Origin: Methanocorpusculum sp.
Lineage (GTDB): Archaea > Halobacteriota > Methanomicrobia > Methanomicrobiales > Methanocorpusculaceae
DNA: 64,000 nt
NCBI GenBank assembly: GCA_029987235.1
Contig: DALTWF010000001.1
Location: 31,642-95,641 of the forward strand
Direction of reading: 5' to 3'
Below the pieces are notes generated by a model. The model was not told the DNA's origin. It was given only the letters and a program-made list of their open reading frames with translations, and did not search any database. This document shows positions 1 to 9,314 of this stretch, piece by piece. The position numbers and the translations under genes were made by a program. Every line of letters begins with the position of its first letter. Position 1 is the stretch's first letter.

Positions 1-12
1 GAGGTAAGTAAC

Positions 13-438
13 ATGCCAGTAAATAAGCGTTCAAAGTTCCGGGGTACCCGCACTTGCGGCGGAGGTACTCACAAGAACCGCCGCGGAGCAGGTAACCGCG
101 GAGGCCGCGGAGCAGCAGGATGGAGAGACCATAACTTCACCCGCTTCTACTTCTTAGGCAGAACCGAGGGTAAGCACGGATTCGTCTGCAAGACTTCCTA
201 TTCCTGGGAAGTCCTTGACATCGGTGACATTGACCAGATGGTTGATGACCTCGTTGCACGCGGTATCGCAACTGCAAACGGTGACGTAATCACTCTTGAC
301 GCTGCTGAAATCGGTGTTGAGAAGATCCTTGGCGGTGGCCAGGTCACTCACAAATTCGACATCACTGCAGAGGCTTTCTCTGAGAGTGCTGTTGCAAAAA
401 TTGAGGAGAAAGGCGGAAACGCCATCTTCTCCGAATAA
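13..438 (+). CDS. rpl15: 50S ribosomal protein L15 (uL15)
   Basis: Component of the large ribosomal subunit. The 141-residue protein opens with the Arg/Gly-rich tail typical of archaeal and eukaryotic uL15 (RGTRTCGGGTHKNRRG, then GNRGGRGAAG), which threads into 23S rRNA, followed by a globular C-terminal half. The ATG at 13 sits behind a GAGGT ribosome-binding site at 1-5. It is the last ribosomal gene before secY, the usual order at the end of the archaeal spc-type operon, so the genes just outside the window are probably L30 and S5. The length is normal for the family. Confidence 0.97.
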   Translation: MPVNKRSKFRGTRTCGGGTHKNRRGAGNRGGRGAAGWRDHNFTRFYFLGRTEGKHGFVCKTSYSWEVLDIGDIDQMVDDLVARGIATANGDVITLDAAEIGVEKILGGGQVTHKFDITAEAFSESAVAKIEEKGGNAIFSE

Positions 439-454
439 ATTTTAGGTATAACTC

Positions 455-1888
455 ATGGGACAACTGTTAGATCGAATGGAACCACTGCTGGCAAGAATGC
501 CGACAGTTAAGCCGCCGGAGGGTCACGTACACTTCAAAAACAAGTTACTGTGGACTCTCGGAGTTCTGCTTATATACTTTGCATTAACCAATATCCCGCT
601 CTTCGGGCTTGGCGGCAATGCAACAGATATGTTTGAGTACTACCGTGCATTACTTGCCGGTACCAGCGGTACTCTGATGCATTTAGGTATCGGACCTATC
701 GTTACCGCATCTATCGTGCTGCAGCTCTTGCGCGGAGCAGATCTGATTAAGATTAATACATCTGATCAGCGCGGTCAGGTTCTGTATATGGGTCTGCAGA
801 AGCTCCTTATCTTCCTGATGATTATTATCGAGGCCGTTCCGAACTTATTCGGATGGATGACTCCGGATCCAACCCTTTTCGGCGGAAACACTGCATTAGT
901 TACATTCCTGCTCTTCCTGCAGATTTGTATCGGCGGTGTTCTCATCATGTTCATGGATGAGGTCGTTTCCAAATGGGGTATCGGCTCTGGTGTCGGTCTT
1001 TTCATCGTAGCGGGAGTTGCCCAGGGTCTTGTTAACGGTCTGTTTAACTGGGAAGTTACCGCAGGTGGTGACGGTTATCCGACTGGTTTCTTCCCGCGGT
1101 TAGTCATGGTTTTAATGGATGGAAAGGATTTCATCAGTTACTTTGGTCTGTATATCCTGGCACTCATTACAACTGTTGTGCTGTTCTTTGTGATTGTTTA
1201 CGTTGAGTCTACGAGAATTGAGATTCCGCTCGCTCACGCAAATGTCCGCGGAGCACGTTCCAGATTCCCGGTTAAACTTGTATATGCCAGTGTTTTACCG
1301 ATGATTTTAGTGCGTGTGCTTCAGGCAAACGTTCAGATGATTGGTATGATTCTGTCCCGTGCAGGTATCAATGTCCTTGGAGAATTCAACGGAACCCAGC
1401 CGGTAAACGGTTTAATGTGGTTCCTTGCACCAATCAACCAGCCTCAGGACTGGATGTGGTGGTTAAACGACTTCACCGGTGCTGGTCATGCAGTATGGGA
1501 AGTTCTGGTTCGTTTAGGCATTGATATCTGTGTCATGGTCTTTGGCGGCGCACTGTTCGCAATCTTCTGGGTTAAGACTGCAGGTCTTGATTCCAAGCAT
1601 GTTGCAGCACAGATTCAGCGTTCCGGTATGCAGATTCCGGGTTACCGCAGAAGCCCTGCAGTACTCGAGAGATATTTAGACAGATATATTCCGCGTGTCA
1701 CCGTTATTGGTGGTGTGTTCATCGGTTTGTTGTCCGTTGCGGCCAACATGCTCGGTATCATTGGTTTCGTTGGTGGTACCGGTCTGTTACTGACGGTTTC
1801 GATTATCTACCGTCTGTATGAACAGATTGCCAATGAACAGATGATGGAAATGTATCCGTTCATGCGCGGTTTCTTCAACAAAGAATAA
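455..1888 (+). CDS. secY: Preprotein translocase subunit SecY
   Basis: Channel-forming subunit of the Sec translocon in the cytoplasmic membrane; it passes unfolded proteins out of the cell and inserts membrane proteins. The 477-residue sequence shows about ten hydrophobic segments and SecY signatures: the N-terminal amphipathic region with PPEGHVHFKNKLLWT, the plug region rich in small residues (LFGLGGNATDMF), and the cytoplasmic loop ESTRIEIPLAHANVRG. It starts 16 bases after rpl15 and is surely cotranscribed with it. A strong hairpin follows the stop, so secY probably ends this transcription unit. Confidence 0.98.
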   Translation: MGQLLDRMEPLLARMPTVKPPEGHVHFKNKLLWTLGVLLIYFALTNIPLFGLGGNATDMFEYYRALLAGTSGTLMHLGIGPIVTASIVLQLLRGADLIKINTSDQRGQVLYMGLQKLLIFLMIIIEAVPNLFGWMTPDPTLFGGNTALVTFLLFLQICIGGVLIMFMDEVVSKWGIGSGVGLFIVAGVAQGLVNGLFNWEVTAGGDGYPTGFFPRLVMVLMDGKDFISYFGLYILALITTVVLFFVIVYVESTRIEIPLAHANVRGARSRFPVKLVYASVLPMILVRVLQANVQMIGMILSRAGINVLGEFNGTQPVNGLMWFLAPINQPQDWMWWLNDFTGAGHAVWEVLVRLGIDICVMVFGGALFAIFWVKTAGLDSKHVAAQIQRSGMQIPGYRRSPAVLERYLDRYIPRVTVIGGVFIGLLSVAANMLGIIGFVGGTGLLLTVSIIYRLYEQIANEQMMEMYPFMRGFFNKE

Positions 1889-1903
1889 ACGCATTGTTTG
1901 TCT

Positions 1904-1937
1904 CTGAGGGGAAAAAACCCCTCAGGTTATACCTTTT
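1904..1937 (+). terminator. Hairpin terminator after secY
   Basis: A perfect 8-bp stem (CTGAGGGG at 1904-1911 with CCCCTCAG at 1918-1925) closes an A6 loop and is followed by T-rich sequence. It lies 15 bases after the secY stop and before a fresh promoter for adkA, so it most likely ends the ribosomal/secY transcript. Confidence 0.65.
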
Positions 1938-1999
1938 CGCCTTTTTTGCAGTAATTTTCTTTTATCATTTCTGCCCGTAAAACCCTGCAACTGTAAACA

Positions 2000-2009
2000 T
2001 TTAATATAG
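2000..2009 (+). promoter_or_regulatory. TATA box for adkA
   Basis: TTTAATATAG lies about 52 bases before the adkA start, after the secY terminator. Transcription would start near 2030, leaving a short leader with a purine-rich ribosome-binding site (AAGGGAGA, 2043-2050). Confidence 0.5.
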
Positions 2010-2044
2010 TTACGAACCAACATTAACATACTATCTTTCCATAA

Positions 2045-2632
<588 letters not shown>

Positions 2633-2639
2633 ACAGGTT

Positions 2640-3266
2640 ATGGGATTTAAGGAATTCTGGCACAAGTACGGGATGTTCGTCTCGCTTGTCTTCATGTTCG
2701 GACTGATGTTTCTGTACCAGTGGCAGGAACTTCGTCAGGCAATTGCAGGCATAGTGAATGTTATAATCGCTCCGTTTCAGGCAATGGGGTTGCCGTTCTT
2801 TGCCCTTGTATTAATTCTTGCAACCATTACCGGTACGTATTCGTCCCTGATTCAGAAATACACTATCAATTACGACAAGATGTTTGAGAATCAGGAAAAA
2901 ACGAAGGAATTCAACATTAAATTCAGAGAAGCGCAGAAGTCAGGCGATGAAAAGCTCATCAAAAAAATGCAGGCAAAGCAGCAGCAGATGATGGCAGACC
3001 AGATGGAAGTCACCAAACAGCAGTTTACGCCGATGATTTACATTTTAATCGTCACTATCCCTATCTTCTTCTGGCTTTATGAAAACATTCCGAAAGTAAT
3101 TGACATGGGAAATATTATGAATACGGCACTTGTTCTTCCGTTCGGAGGATTAACCGAGTATTTCCACATGTTCTGGTTCATTCCGGCATGGCTTTTATGG
3201 TACATGATCTGCTCGCTTTGCATGGTACAGATTATCAGAAAAGCCCTCAATATCGGGGGCCAGTAA
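2640..3266 (+). CDS. DUF106 membrane protein, EMC3/YidC-like insertase
   Basis: Integral membrane protein of 208 residues belonging to the archaeal DUF106 family, which is related to Oxa1/YidC, EMC3 and TMCO1 insertases. Visible features are a membrane segment near residues 11-28, a second hydrophobic stretch near 35-60, a charged cytoplasmic coiled coil at about 75-120 rich in Lys, Gln and Glu (AKQQQMMADQMEVTKQQFTP), and two C-terminal membrane segments. The family is thought to insert membrane proteins cotranslationally. Location beside secY fits that role. The stop is followed immediately by cmk. Confidence 0.9.
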   Translation: MGFKEFWHKYGMFVSLVFMFGLMFLYQWQELRQAIAGIVNVIIAPFQAMGLPFFALVLILATITGTYSSLIQKYTINYDKMFENQEKTKEFNIKFREAQKSGDEKLIKKMQAKQQQMMADQMEVTKQQFTPMIYILIVTIPIFFWLYENIPKVIDMGNIMNTALVLPFGGLTEYFHMFWFIPAWLLWYMICSLCMVQIIRKALNIGGQ

Positions 3267-3267
3267 C

Positions 3268-3792
3268 TTGCGCATAACCATCGGCGGAAACCCCGGTACC
3301 GGAACATCCACTCTTGGCAAAGCACTGGCAGAAACTCTGCACTGTCCGTTTGTTTCCGGGGGGGATATTTTCCGTGCGATGGCAAAAGAAAAAGGACTTT
3401 CGCTCGCAGAATTCGGAAAACTCGCTGAATCGGACAAATCCTATGATGTCGAGCTTGACAACCGGCTTAAAAGTACCGGTGAGTCCGTGGAGAATATCGT
3501 AATTGAAAGCCGGCTTGCGGGATGGATGGTATCTAATGCCGACCTGCGCATTCTGCTTTTTGCATCTCCAAAATGCCGCGCGGCAAGAATTGCCGAGCGC
3601 GAGGGAATTTCTTATGATGTATCACTTTCGCAGACAATTGAGCGCGAAGCATCCGAAGCGAAACGGTACATGGAATATTACAAGATTGACATCAATGATA
3701 CGTCAATTTACGACCTGGTAATCAGTTCCGAGAGATTTGGTATTGACGAACTCTTCAGTGTTGTTGAAACAGCAGCGAAAAAACTGCTGTAA
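3268..3792 (+). CDS. cmk: Cytidylate kinase
   Basis: Phosphorylates CMP and dCMP using ATP. The 174-residue protein begins with a P-loop GGNPGTGTSTLGK (residues 5-17), and carries the short NMP-binding and lid segments of archaeal Cmk (SGGDIFRAMAKEKGLSL, then RIAEREG). The start is TTG at 3268, one base after the stop of the insertase gene; no better start lies nearby in frame and the P-loop position fits. In most euryarchaea truB and L14e/L34e genes follow; here the operon ends and a pyrophosphatase gene follows instead. Confidence 0.93.
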   Translation: MRITIGGNPGTGTSTLGKALAETLHCPFVSGGDIFRAMAKEKGLSLAEFGKLAESDKSYDVELDNRLKSTGESVENIVIESRLAGWMVSNADLRILLFASPKCRAARIAEREGISYDVSLSQTIEREASEAKRYMEYYKIDINDTSIYDLVISSERFGIDELFSVVETAAKKLL

Positions 3793-3840
3793 TTTTTTTA
3801 TTCCTGTTTTTGTTCATTTCCCTATCCAGAGACAATAGTC

Positions 3841-3919
3841 TTTATATGCTTTCCCGTCCATTAATATAAGGAGAAATTGTAAAGAGCCTATGCTCTCTCT
3901 CGCCGGACAAATTTCCGGC
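3841..3919 (+). promoter_or_regulatory. hppA promoter and hairpin leader
   Basis: TTTATATG at 3841-3848 is a clear archaeal TATA box, so transcription should start near 3870. The leader of about 75 bases holds a 6-bp hairpin (GCCGGA 3902-3907 with TCCGGC 3914-3919) some 25 bases ahead of the start codon. Such a leader is longer than those of many genes in this window. Confidence 0.5.
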
Positions 3920-3944
3920 AATCATCTCATGAAGAATTGATACT

Positions 3945-6080
3945 ATGGACGCATTAGTTTATATTGTTCCAGTATGTGCCGTTATCGGCCTTCTCTTCGC
4001 AATCATTTCCTACTCCCGTGTGATGAAGGAAAAGGTTACCGATGAGAAAATGAACAAGATTTCCGACGCCATCCACCTTGGCGCGAAAGTCTTCCTGAAC
4101 AGCCAGTACAAGGCAATCGGGTGCTTTGTAATAGTTATTGCTGTTATCCTTTTAGTCCTGTCCTTTGTTTCACCGGGACTTCACTGGGCATCAGCAATTG
4201 CATACGTAATCGGTGCAGCACTTTCCTGTGCAGCAGGTTACATCGGTATGCACTCTGCAACCAAAGCAAACGTAAGAACCACCAATGCAGCAAAACGCGG
4301 CATGGCTCCGGCAGTTAAAGTCTCTTTCGCAAGCGGCTCTGTCATGGGTATGTCCGTTGTCGGTCTCGGACTTTTAGGACTTTCTGTCGTATTCTTAGTC
4401 CTTACCGCAATTCTTGGTGAAGACCTTATTATCACTGCAGGCTCTGATGTCGCAACCGTTGTTTCTATCATGGCAGCATTCGGTTTCGGTGCATCTTCTG
4501 TTGCACTCTTTGCACGTGTCGGCGGCGGTATTTTCACCAAAGCAGCAGATGTCGGTGCAGACCTTGTCGGTAAAGTCGAAGCAGGTATCCCTGAAGACGA
4601 CCCGAGAAACCCGGCAGTTATCGCAGACAACGTTGGTGACAACGTCGGTGATGTTGCAGGTATGGGCGCAGACTTATTCGAATCCTACGTTGGTTCCATC
4701 ATTGCATCCATGGCACTCGGTGTTGCAGGCGCAACCTTTGCATTAACCCAGTTCCACGACACTGTTTCCCCGCTTGCACTTGTCCTCCTTCCGATGTTCA
4801 TTGCAGCATTCGGTATCATTGCAGCAGCAATCGGTACTCTGTTCGTCAGAACCAACAAGAACGAGTCCGGAGCAATCCACAAGGCATTCAACACCGGTAC
4901 TGTAATTGCAATCGTTCTTTCCCTTGCTGCAACCTACTTCTCCACCAGCTTCCTCCTCTATGGAAATGCAAGCATGATTTCCATGGGTGCAGGATGCCTT
5001 GGTATGGGTATCTGGTTCGCAACCATTGCAGGTTTAATCGGCGGATTCTTAATCGGTCTTATCACCGAATACTACACTTCCTACGAGCGCAAACCGACCT
5101 TAAAGATTGCAGACTCCTGTCAGACCGGAGCAGCAACCAACATCATTACCGGTTTCGCAAAGGGTATGGAGTCCACTGTATGGCCTGTTTTAATCATCGC
5201 AATTGCAATCTTTATTGCATTCCAGTTTGCAGGCATGTATGGTATCGGTATTGCAGCAGTAGGTATGCTTTCTACTCTTGGTATCTCCCTTGCAGTTGAT
5301 GCATACGGTCCGGTTGCAGACAATGCAGGCGGTATTGCAGAAATGTCCGGTCAGGAACCGCACGTCCGTGAAATCACTGACACCCTTGATGCAGTCGGAA
5401 ACACCACTGCAGCAATCGGAAAGGGATTCGCTATCGGCTCTGCAGCACTCACCGGTCTTGCACTCTTCAGCGCATATGCACTTGCCGTCGGTCTTGACCC
5501 AGCAGACCTTTCCATCATGAACACCAATGTCTTCATTGGTATTATCATCGGCGGTATGCTTCCGTTCCTGTTCTCTGCACTCACCATGACTGCAGTCGGT
5601 CAGGCAGCAAGCAAGATTGTCATTGAAGTCCGCAGACAGTTCAAAGAGATTCCGGGCTTAATGGAAGGTACTGCAGAACCGGACTACAAGGCAGCAATTG
5701 CAATTTCCACCAATGCAGCAATTAAAAAGATGATTGCACCGGCACTTCTCGCAATTGTCGTTCCGATTATTGTCGGTCTCATCCCGGGACTCGGCGTCAA
5801 GGCACTCGGCGGTCTGTTAGTCGGTTCCCTTGTTGCAGGTTTCCTCCTTGCAATCACCATGGCAAACGCAGGTGGTGCATGGGATAACGCAAAGAAATAC
5901 ATCGAAATCGGACACTTCGGCGGTAAAGGCTCCGAGGCACACAAGGCAGCTGTCGTTGGTGACACTGTTGGTGACCCGTTCAAGGATACCTCCGGTCCGG
6001 CAATCAACATTCTGATTAAACTGATGTCTATGATTTCACTGGTATTCGTTCCGGTGCTTCTCTTAGTCGTCGGTGCATAA
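3945..6080 (+). CDS. hppA: Membrane-bound ion-pumping pyrophosphatase, K+-dependent type
   Basis: Splits pyrophosphate from biosynthesis and uses the energy to pump H+ or Na+ out of the cell. The 711-residue protein has about 16 membrane segments and the family's active-site motifs: [11 protein letters not shown], then [21 protein letters not shown], and near the C-terminus [12 protein letters not shown] and [14 protein letters not shown]. The key cation motif reads [10 protein letters not shown] with Ala at residue 489; K+-independent enzymes have Lys there, so this is the K+-dependent class, which contains both H+ and Na+ pumps. It stands alone with its own promoter. Codon use matches highly expressed genes such as mtd. 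Confidence 0.96.
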   Translation: MDALVYIVPVCAVIGLLFAIISYSRVMKEKVTDEKMNKISDAIHLGAKVFLNSQYKAIGCFVIVIAVILLVLSFVSPGLHWASAIAYVIGAALSCAAGYIGMHSATKANVRTTNAAKRGMAPAVKVSFASGSVMGMSVVGLGLLGLSVVFLVLTAILGEDLIITAGSDVATVVSIMAAFGFGASSVALFARVGGGIFTKAADVGADLVGKVEAGIPEDDPRNPAVIADNVGDNVGDVAGMGADLFESYVGSIIASMALGVAGATFALTQFHDTVSPLALVLLPMFIAAFGIIAAAIGTLFVRTNKNESGAIHKAFNTGTVIAIVLSLAATYFSTSFLLYGNASMISMGAGCLGMGIWFATIAGLIGGFLIGLITEYYTSYERKPTLKIADSCQTGAATNIITGFAKGMESTVWPVLIIAIAIFIAFQFAGMYGIGIAAVGMLSTLGISLAVDAYGPVADNAGGIAEMSGQEPHVREITDTLDAVGNTTAAIGKGFAIGSAALTGLALFSAYALAVGLDPADLSIMNTNVFIGIIIGGMLPFLFSALTMTAVGQAASKIVIEVRRQFKEIPGLMEGTAEPDYKAAIAISTNAAIKKMIAPALLAIVVPIIVGLIPGLGVKALGGLLVGSLVAGFLLAITMANAGGAWDNAKKYIEIGHFGGKGSEAHKAAVVGDTVGDPFKDTSGPAINILIKLMSMISLVFVPVLLLVVGA

Positions 6081-6148
6081 AATCAGAACCCAATTTTTTT
6101 CTTTCTTTTACGCAACATCTATCTCTTTTCAGCGCTAAAATAGATTAC

Positions 6149-6301
6149 ATGGTTGTGACTCATTCGTGCGGGTTCAGGCGTGAAATTTACTGTCGTGACT
6201 GCGGAACGCCGTTAAGGCAGGATATGCGCGGGCAGTTGTACTGTCCGAAATGCGGGCGGCGTCTCGCTATTTTATGCCCGAACTGCGGTAAAGTGTGGTA
6301 A
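6149..6301 (+). CDS. Small double zinc-ribbon protein (50 aa)
   Basis: A 50-residue protein not recognised beyond its fold. It carries three CxxC-type pairs: CRDCG (15-19), CPKCG (32-36) and CPNCG (43-47), plus Cys7, so it likely binds one or two zinc ions as a rubredoxin/zinc-ribbon knuckle. It ends two bases before the convergent ROK kinase gene. The intact frame and regular Cys spacing support it being real. A TATA-like element is not obvious. Function unknown; proteins of this type often bind nucleic acid or act in multiprotein complexes (family knowledge). Confidence 0.7.
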   Translation: MVVTHSCGFRREIYCRDCGTPLRQDMRGQLYCPKCGRRLAILCPNCGKVW

Positions 6302-6303
6302 TT

Positions 6304-7176
6304 TTATTTCGCTGCTTTTGCCAGGAGTACCGCACCTAAAAGAGGGGCCCGCCCTTGTAATTTTGATAAAGAAATTTCCGGCATGGACAGATAGGTGTCT
6401 GTGCATGATATGATTTTTTCAACGAACCAGGGATTTTCCTGCACAAGCGGGCCGTCAAGAATGATTTTATCCGGATTATATGCGGCGATTATGTTTGATA
6501 TACCTCTTCCGCAGATGCGGGCAAGTTCATCAATGAAATCCCGGGATATTTTTTCTCCGTTTTCTGCCGCAGAAAAAATATCGGCAGTGGATGCAACAGT
6601 TTTTCCGGAAAATATTCTGAAGAAATGCGGGATGTTTGCACCGCCTGTATATGCTTCCAAGTGACCGGACTTGCCGCAGCCGCAGGGCAGATTATATTTT
6701 GTATCTACGATAAGATGACCGATTTCACATGCATTTCCATCAGCACCTTCGAAAAGATGTCCGCCGGAAATAACTCCTGCCCCAACTCCGGTGGAAAACG
6801 TAATATAAACAAGCGTATCTGCAGGTTTTGCTGTATATTCTGCGAGAACCGCTGCTTTGCAGTCAGTTGCAAAAGCAACCGGACATCCGAAATGTATTCG
6901 CAGTGGTTCGATAAGCTGAATGCGGTCGCAGTGCATATTCGGCGAATGTACGACTTCACCCGTTTTTTTATTAACCGGACCTGCCGTACTGATGCCGATT
7001 GCTTTTGGTGAATCTTTTGGAAATAACTTTTCGATGAGTGTGATAATACGGCTGGTTATTTCTTCTCCGGATTTTAGACTGCTTATGCTGATTTTTTCAA
7101 AAGCAAGGAGGTTTCCATCCTCGTCTGCTTTTGCAGCCCGGAGATTTGATGCACCTAAGTCGACCGCTACGTACAT
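6304..7176 (-). CDS. ROK-family sugar kinase
   Basis: Probably phosphorylates glucose or a related sugar with ATP. The 290-residue protein begins YVAVDLGASNLRAAK, the ATP-phosphate loop of ROK proteins, has the second phosphate motif FSTGVGAGVISGG, and the diagnostic ROK zinc-binding motif with three cysteines (CGCGKSGHLE). The start is placed at the ATG at 7176, thirty codons inside the longest frame, because the family begins just there. It lacks the N-terminal HTH of ROK repressors. It is divergent from the pncA-like gene with about 90 bases between them. Substrate not determinable from sequence. Confidence 0.88.
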   Translation of the reverse strand: MYVAVDLGASNLRAAKADEDGNLLAFEKISISSLKSGEEITSRIITLIEKLFPKDSPKAIGISTAGPVNKKTGEVVHSPNMHCDRIQLIEPLRIHFGCPVAFATDCKAAVLAEYTAKPADTLVYITFSTGVGAGVISGGHLFEGADGNACEIGHLIVDTKYNLPCGCGKSGHLEAYTGGANIPHFFRIFSGKTVASTADIFSAAENGEKISRDFIDELARICGRGISNIIAAYNPDKIILDGPLVQENPWFVEKIISCTDTYLSMPEISLSKLQGRAPLLGAVLLAKAAK

Positions 7177-7268
7177 GTCTAAGATATGATGGGATGTATT
7201 AATTGATGAGGATTTCGCCTGTCTCTCCAAAATACTATACGAGAGAACAACGTATATTAAAAACACTA

Positions 7269-7799
7269 ATGAAAAAACTACTCATCGTTGTGGATTATCA
7301 GAATGATTTTGTAAACGGCAGTCTGGGTTTTCCCGGTGCCGAATTGCTTGATCCAATAATTGCCGGAAAAATTGAGGCATACCGCAAGGCAGGGGATGAG
7401 ATTGTTTTCACTCTTGACACTCATGAAACAAATTACATGGAGACTCAGGAAGGACGAAATCTTCCGATTCCGCACTGCATTCGCGGAACGCCGGGACACA
7501 ATCTCTTTGGAAATACTGCTGGACTTTGCCTTCCAGAAGACAAAGTCTTTGAAAAACCGACATTTCCATCTGCAGAGTTACTCATGTATCTGAAAGACCG
7601 CAAATATGAATCGATAGAATTATGCGGTCTGGTCTCTTCGATTTGTGTATTAAGCAATGCAGTACTTGTAAAAGCAGCTCTTCCTGAAGTGCCTGTATTT
7701 ATCGATGCAGAAGCAACGGCTGCAGGGGATGCAAAACTTCATGAAGAAGCCCTGGATATCCTTGAAAACCTCCAGGTAAAAGTTTTAAACCGTAAATAA
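7269..7799 (+). CDS. pncA: Isochorismatase-family hydrolase, likely nicotinamidase
   Basis: Likely converts nicotinamide to nicotinate. The 176-residue protein shows the catalytic set of cysteine hydrolases: Asp9 (VVDYQNDF), Lys96 (EKPTF) and Cys126 (LVSSICVLS); Asp50 and His52 fit the metal site of nicotinamidases. The start is the ATG at 7269; a TATA-like TACTATAC about 33 bases upstream would give an almost leaderless mRNA, so the longer frame from 7203 is not used. One base separates its stop from pncB, whose enzyme uses nicotinate; this context is the main reason to prefer nicotinamidase over other isochorismatase-type functions. Confidence 0.87.
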   Translation: MKKLLIVVDYQNDFVNGSLGFPGAELLDPIIAGKIEAYRKAGDEIVFTLDTHETNYMETQEGRNLPIPHCIRGTPGHNLFGNTAGLCLPEDKVFEKPTFPSAELLMYLKDRKYESIELCGLVSSICVLSNAVLVKAALPEVPVFIDAEATAAGDAKLHEEALDILENLQVKVLNRK

Positions 7800-7800
7800 C

Positions 7801-9258
7801 ATGAACGCAAAAGAAAATCTTTCACTGGTCTGCGATTTTTATGAATATACGATGGGAAACGGATATCTTTTATCTGGAATCGCAGACAAAATCACGTATT
7901 TCGATGTATTTTTCCGTTCTGTTCCTGATGGGGCGGGATTTGCTATTGCAGCAGGTCTTGAACAGATTATCGACTATGTGGAAAATCTGCACTTTGATAA
8001 AGACGATATTGCCTATTTCCGCTCAAAATGTCTTTTCGATGAGAAATTCCTTGAATATCTCGCTCATTTCAAATTTACGGGAGATATTTATGCGGTTCCT
8101 GAAGGTACTCCGGTTTTCCCCAATGAGCCGATATTAACCGTTCGTGCTCCTGCAATTGAGGCGCAGATTCTTGAAACATTCCTTCTTCTGACCTTAAATC
8201 ACCAGTCGCTTATCGCAACAAAAGCAAGCCGCGTGGTAAGAGCAGGTCAGGGTCGTGCAGTGCTTGAATTCGGTTCCCGGCGCGCACAGGGTCCGGATGC
8301 AGCGGTTTTGGGCGCCCGTGCGGCTTATATCGGAGGATGCGCGGGAACAGCCTGTACGCTTACTGACGAACTCTATCAGGTTCCGGCAGGCGGAACTATG
8401 GCTCATGCATGGATTCAGATGTTCCCTTCGGAATATGGGGCATTCAAGACGTACTGCGAGATTTATCCGACAAATGCGGTTCTTCTGGTCGATACCTACA
8501 ACACGCTGAAATCCGGCATTCCGAATGCAATCAAGGTTATCAAAGAGATTCTTCTGCCAAAAGGCATAACACATTTCGGGATCCGTCTTGATTCGGGCGA
8601 TATCGCGTATTTGTCCAAAAAGGCGCGCAAAATGCTTGATGATGCAGGACTCACGGGCTGTAAGATTTATGTTTCTAACTCTCTTGATGAGTACGCAATT
8701 CAGGCGCTCATGATGGAAGGTGCGAAGATTGACGTTTTCGGTGTGGGTGAACGCATGATTACTTCATCCAGCAATCCGATTTTCGGCTGCGTCTACAAAC
8801 TTGCAGCAATTGAAGAAGGAAATGAGATTGTTCCGAAGATAAAAATCAGTGAAGATGCGGTTAAGATTACGAATCCGCACTTTAAAAAGGTTTACCGGCT
8901 TTTCGACAAGGCAAGCGGCAAAGCTGTTGCAGACCTTTTGTGCGTACATGATGAGGTAATTGATGAATCCAAACCGCTGACGATTTTTGATCCTGTTAGT
9001 ACCTGGAAGACGAATACACTCACGAATTTCACCGCGCGCAGTCTTTTGGTGCCGGTTTTTTCATCAGGTAAACTGGTGTACAAGATTCCGCAGATTGCCG
9101 ATGTGAAAAAATACTGTGAAAATGAGCTTGAACTCCTCTGGGACGAGGTAAAACGTCTTGACCACCCGCACAGATACTATGTTGATTTGTCCCCGAAACT
9201 CTGGGCAATCAAGCAGGAACTTGTGCATAAGATGGCTGACGAGGTCAGAAATCTCTGA
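7801..9258 (+). CDS. pncB: Nicotinate phosphoribosyltransferase
   Basis: Joins nicotinate and PRPP to make nicotinate mononucleotide for NAD salvage. The 485-residue protein has the NAPRTase features: an N-terminal LVCDFYEYTMGNGY segment, the loop GTMAHAWIQMF with the conserved His, the barrel motif FGIRLDSGDIAYL, and FGVGERM near the phosphate site. Its length is standard. It follows pncA directly, so the two genes form a nicotinamide-to-NaMN salvage operon. Confidence 0.94.
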   Translation: MNAKENLSLVCDFYEYTMGNGYLLSGIADKITYFDVFFRSVPDGAGFAIAAGLEQIIDYVENLHFDKDDIAYFRSKCLFDEKFLEYLAHFKFTGDIYAVPEGTPVFPNEPILTVRAPAIEAQILETFLLLTLNHQSLIATKASRVVRAGQGRAVLEFGSRRAQGPDAAVLGARAAYIGGCAGTACTLTDELYQVPAGGTMAHAWIQMFPSEYGAFKTYCEIYPTNAVLLVDTYNTLKSGIPNAIKVIKEILLPKGITHFGIRLDSGDIAYLSKKARKMLDDAGLTGCKIYVSNSLDEYAIQALMMEGAKIDVFGVGERMITSSSNPIFGCVYKLAAIEEGNEIVPKIKISEDAVKITNPHFKKVYRLFDKASGKAVADLLCVHDEVIDESKPLTIFDPVSTWKTNTLTNFTARSLLVPVFSSGKLVYKIPQIADVKKYCENELELLWDEVKRLDHPHRYYVDLSPKLWAIKQELVHKMADEVRNL

Positions 9259-9314
9259 CTTTTTTCCAATCCATACACAAAATATTTTTCCTGACAAAAG
9301 ATATATTATAAATT

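Noticed and set aside
4238..4642. Minus-strand frame inside the pyrophosphatase gene
   Set aside because: Antisense shadow of a strongly biased gene; no start signal.
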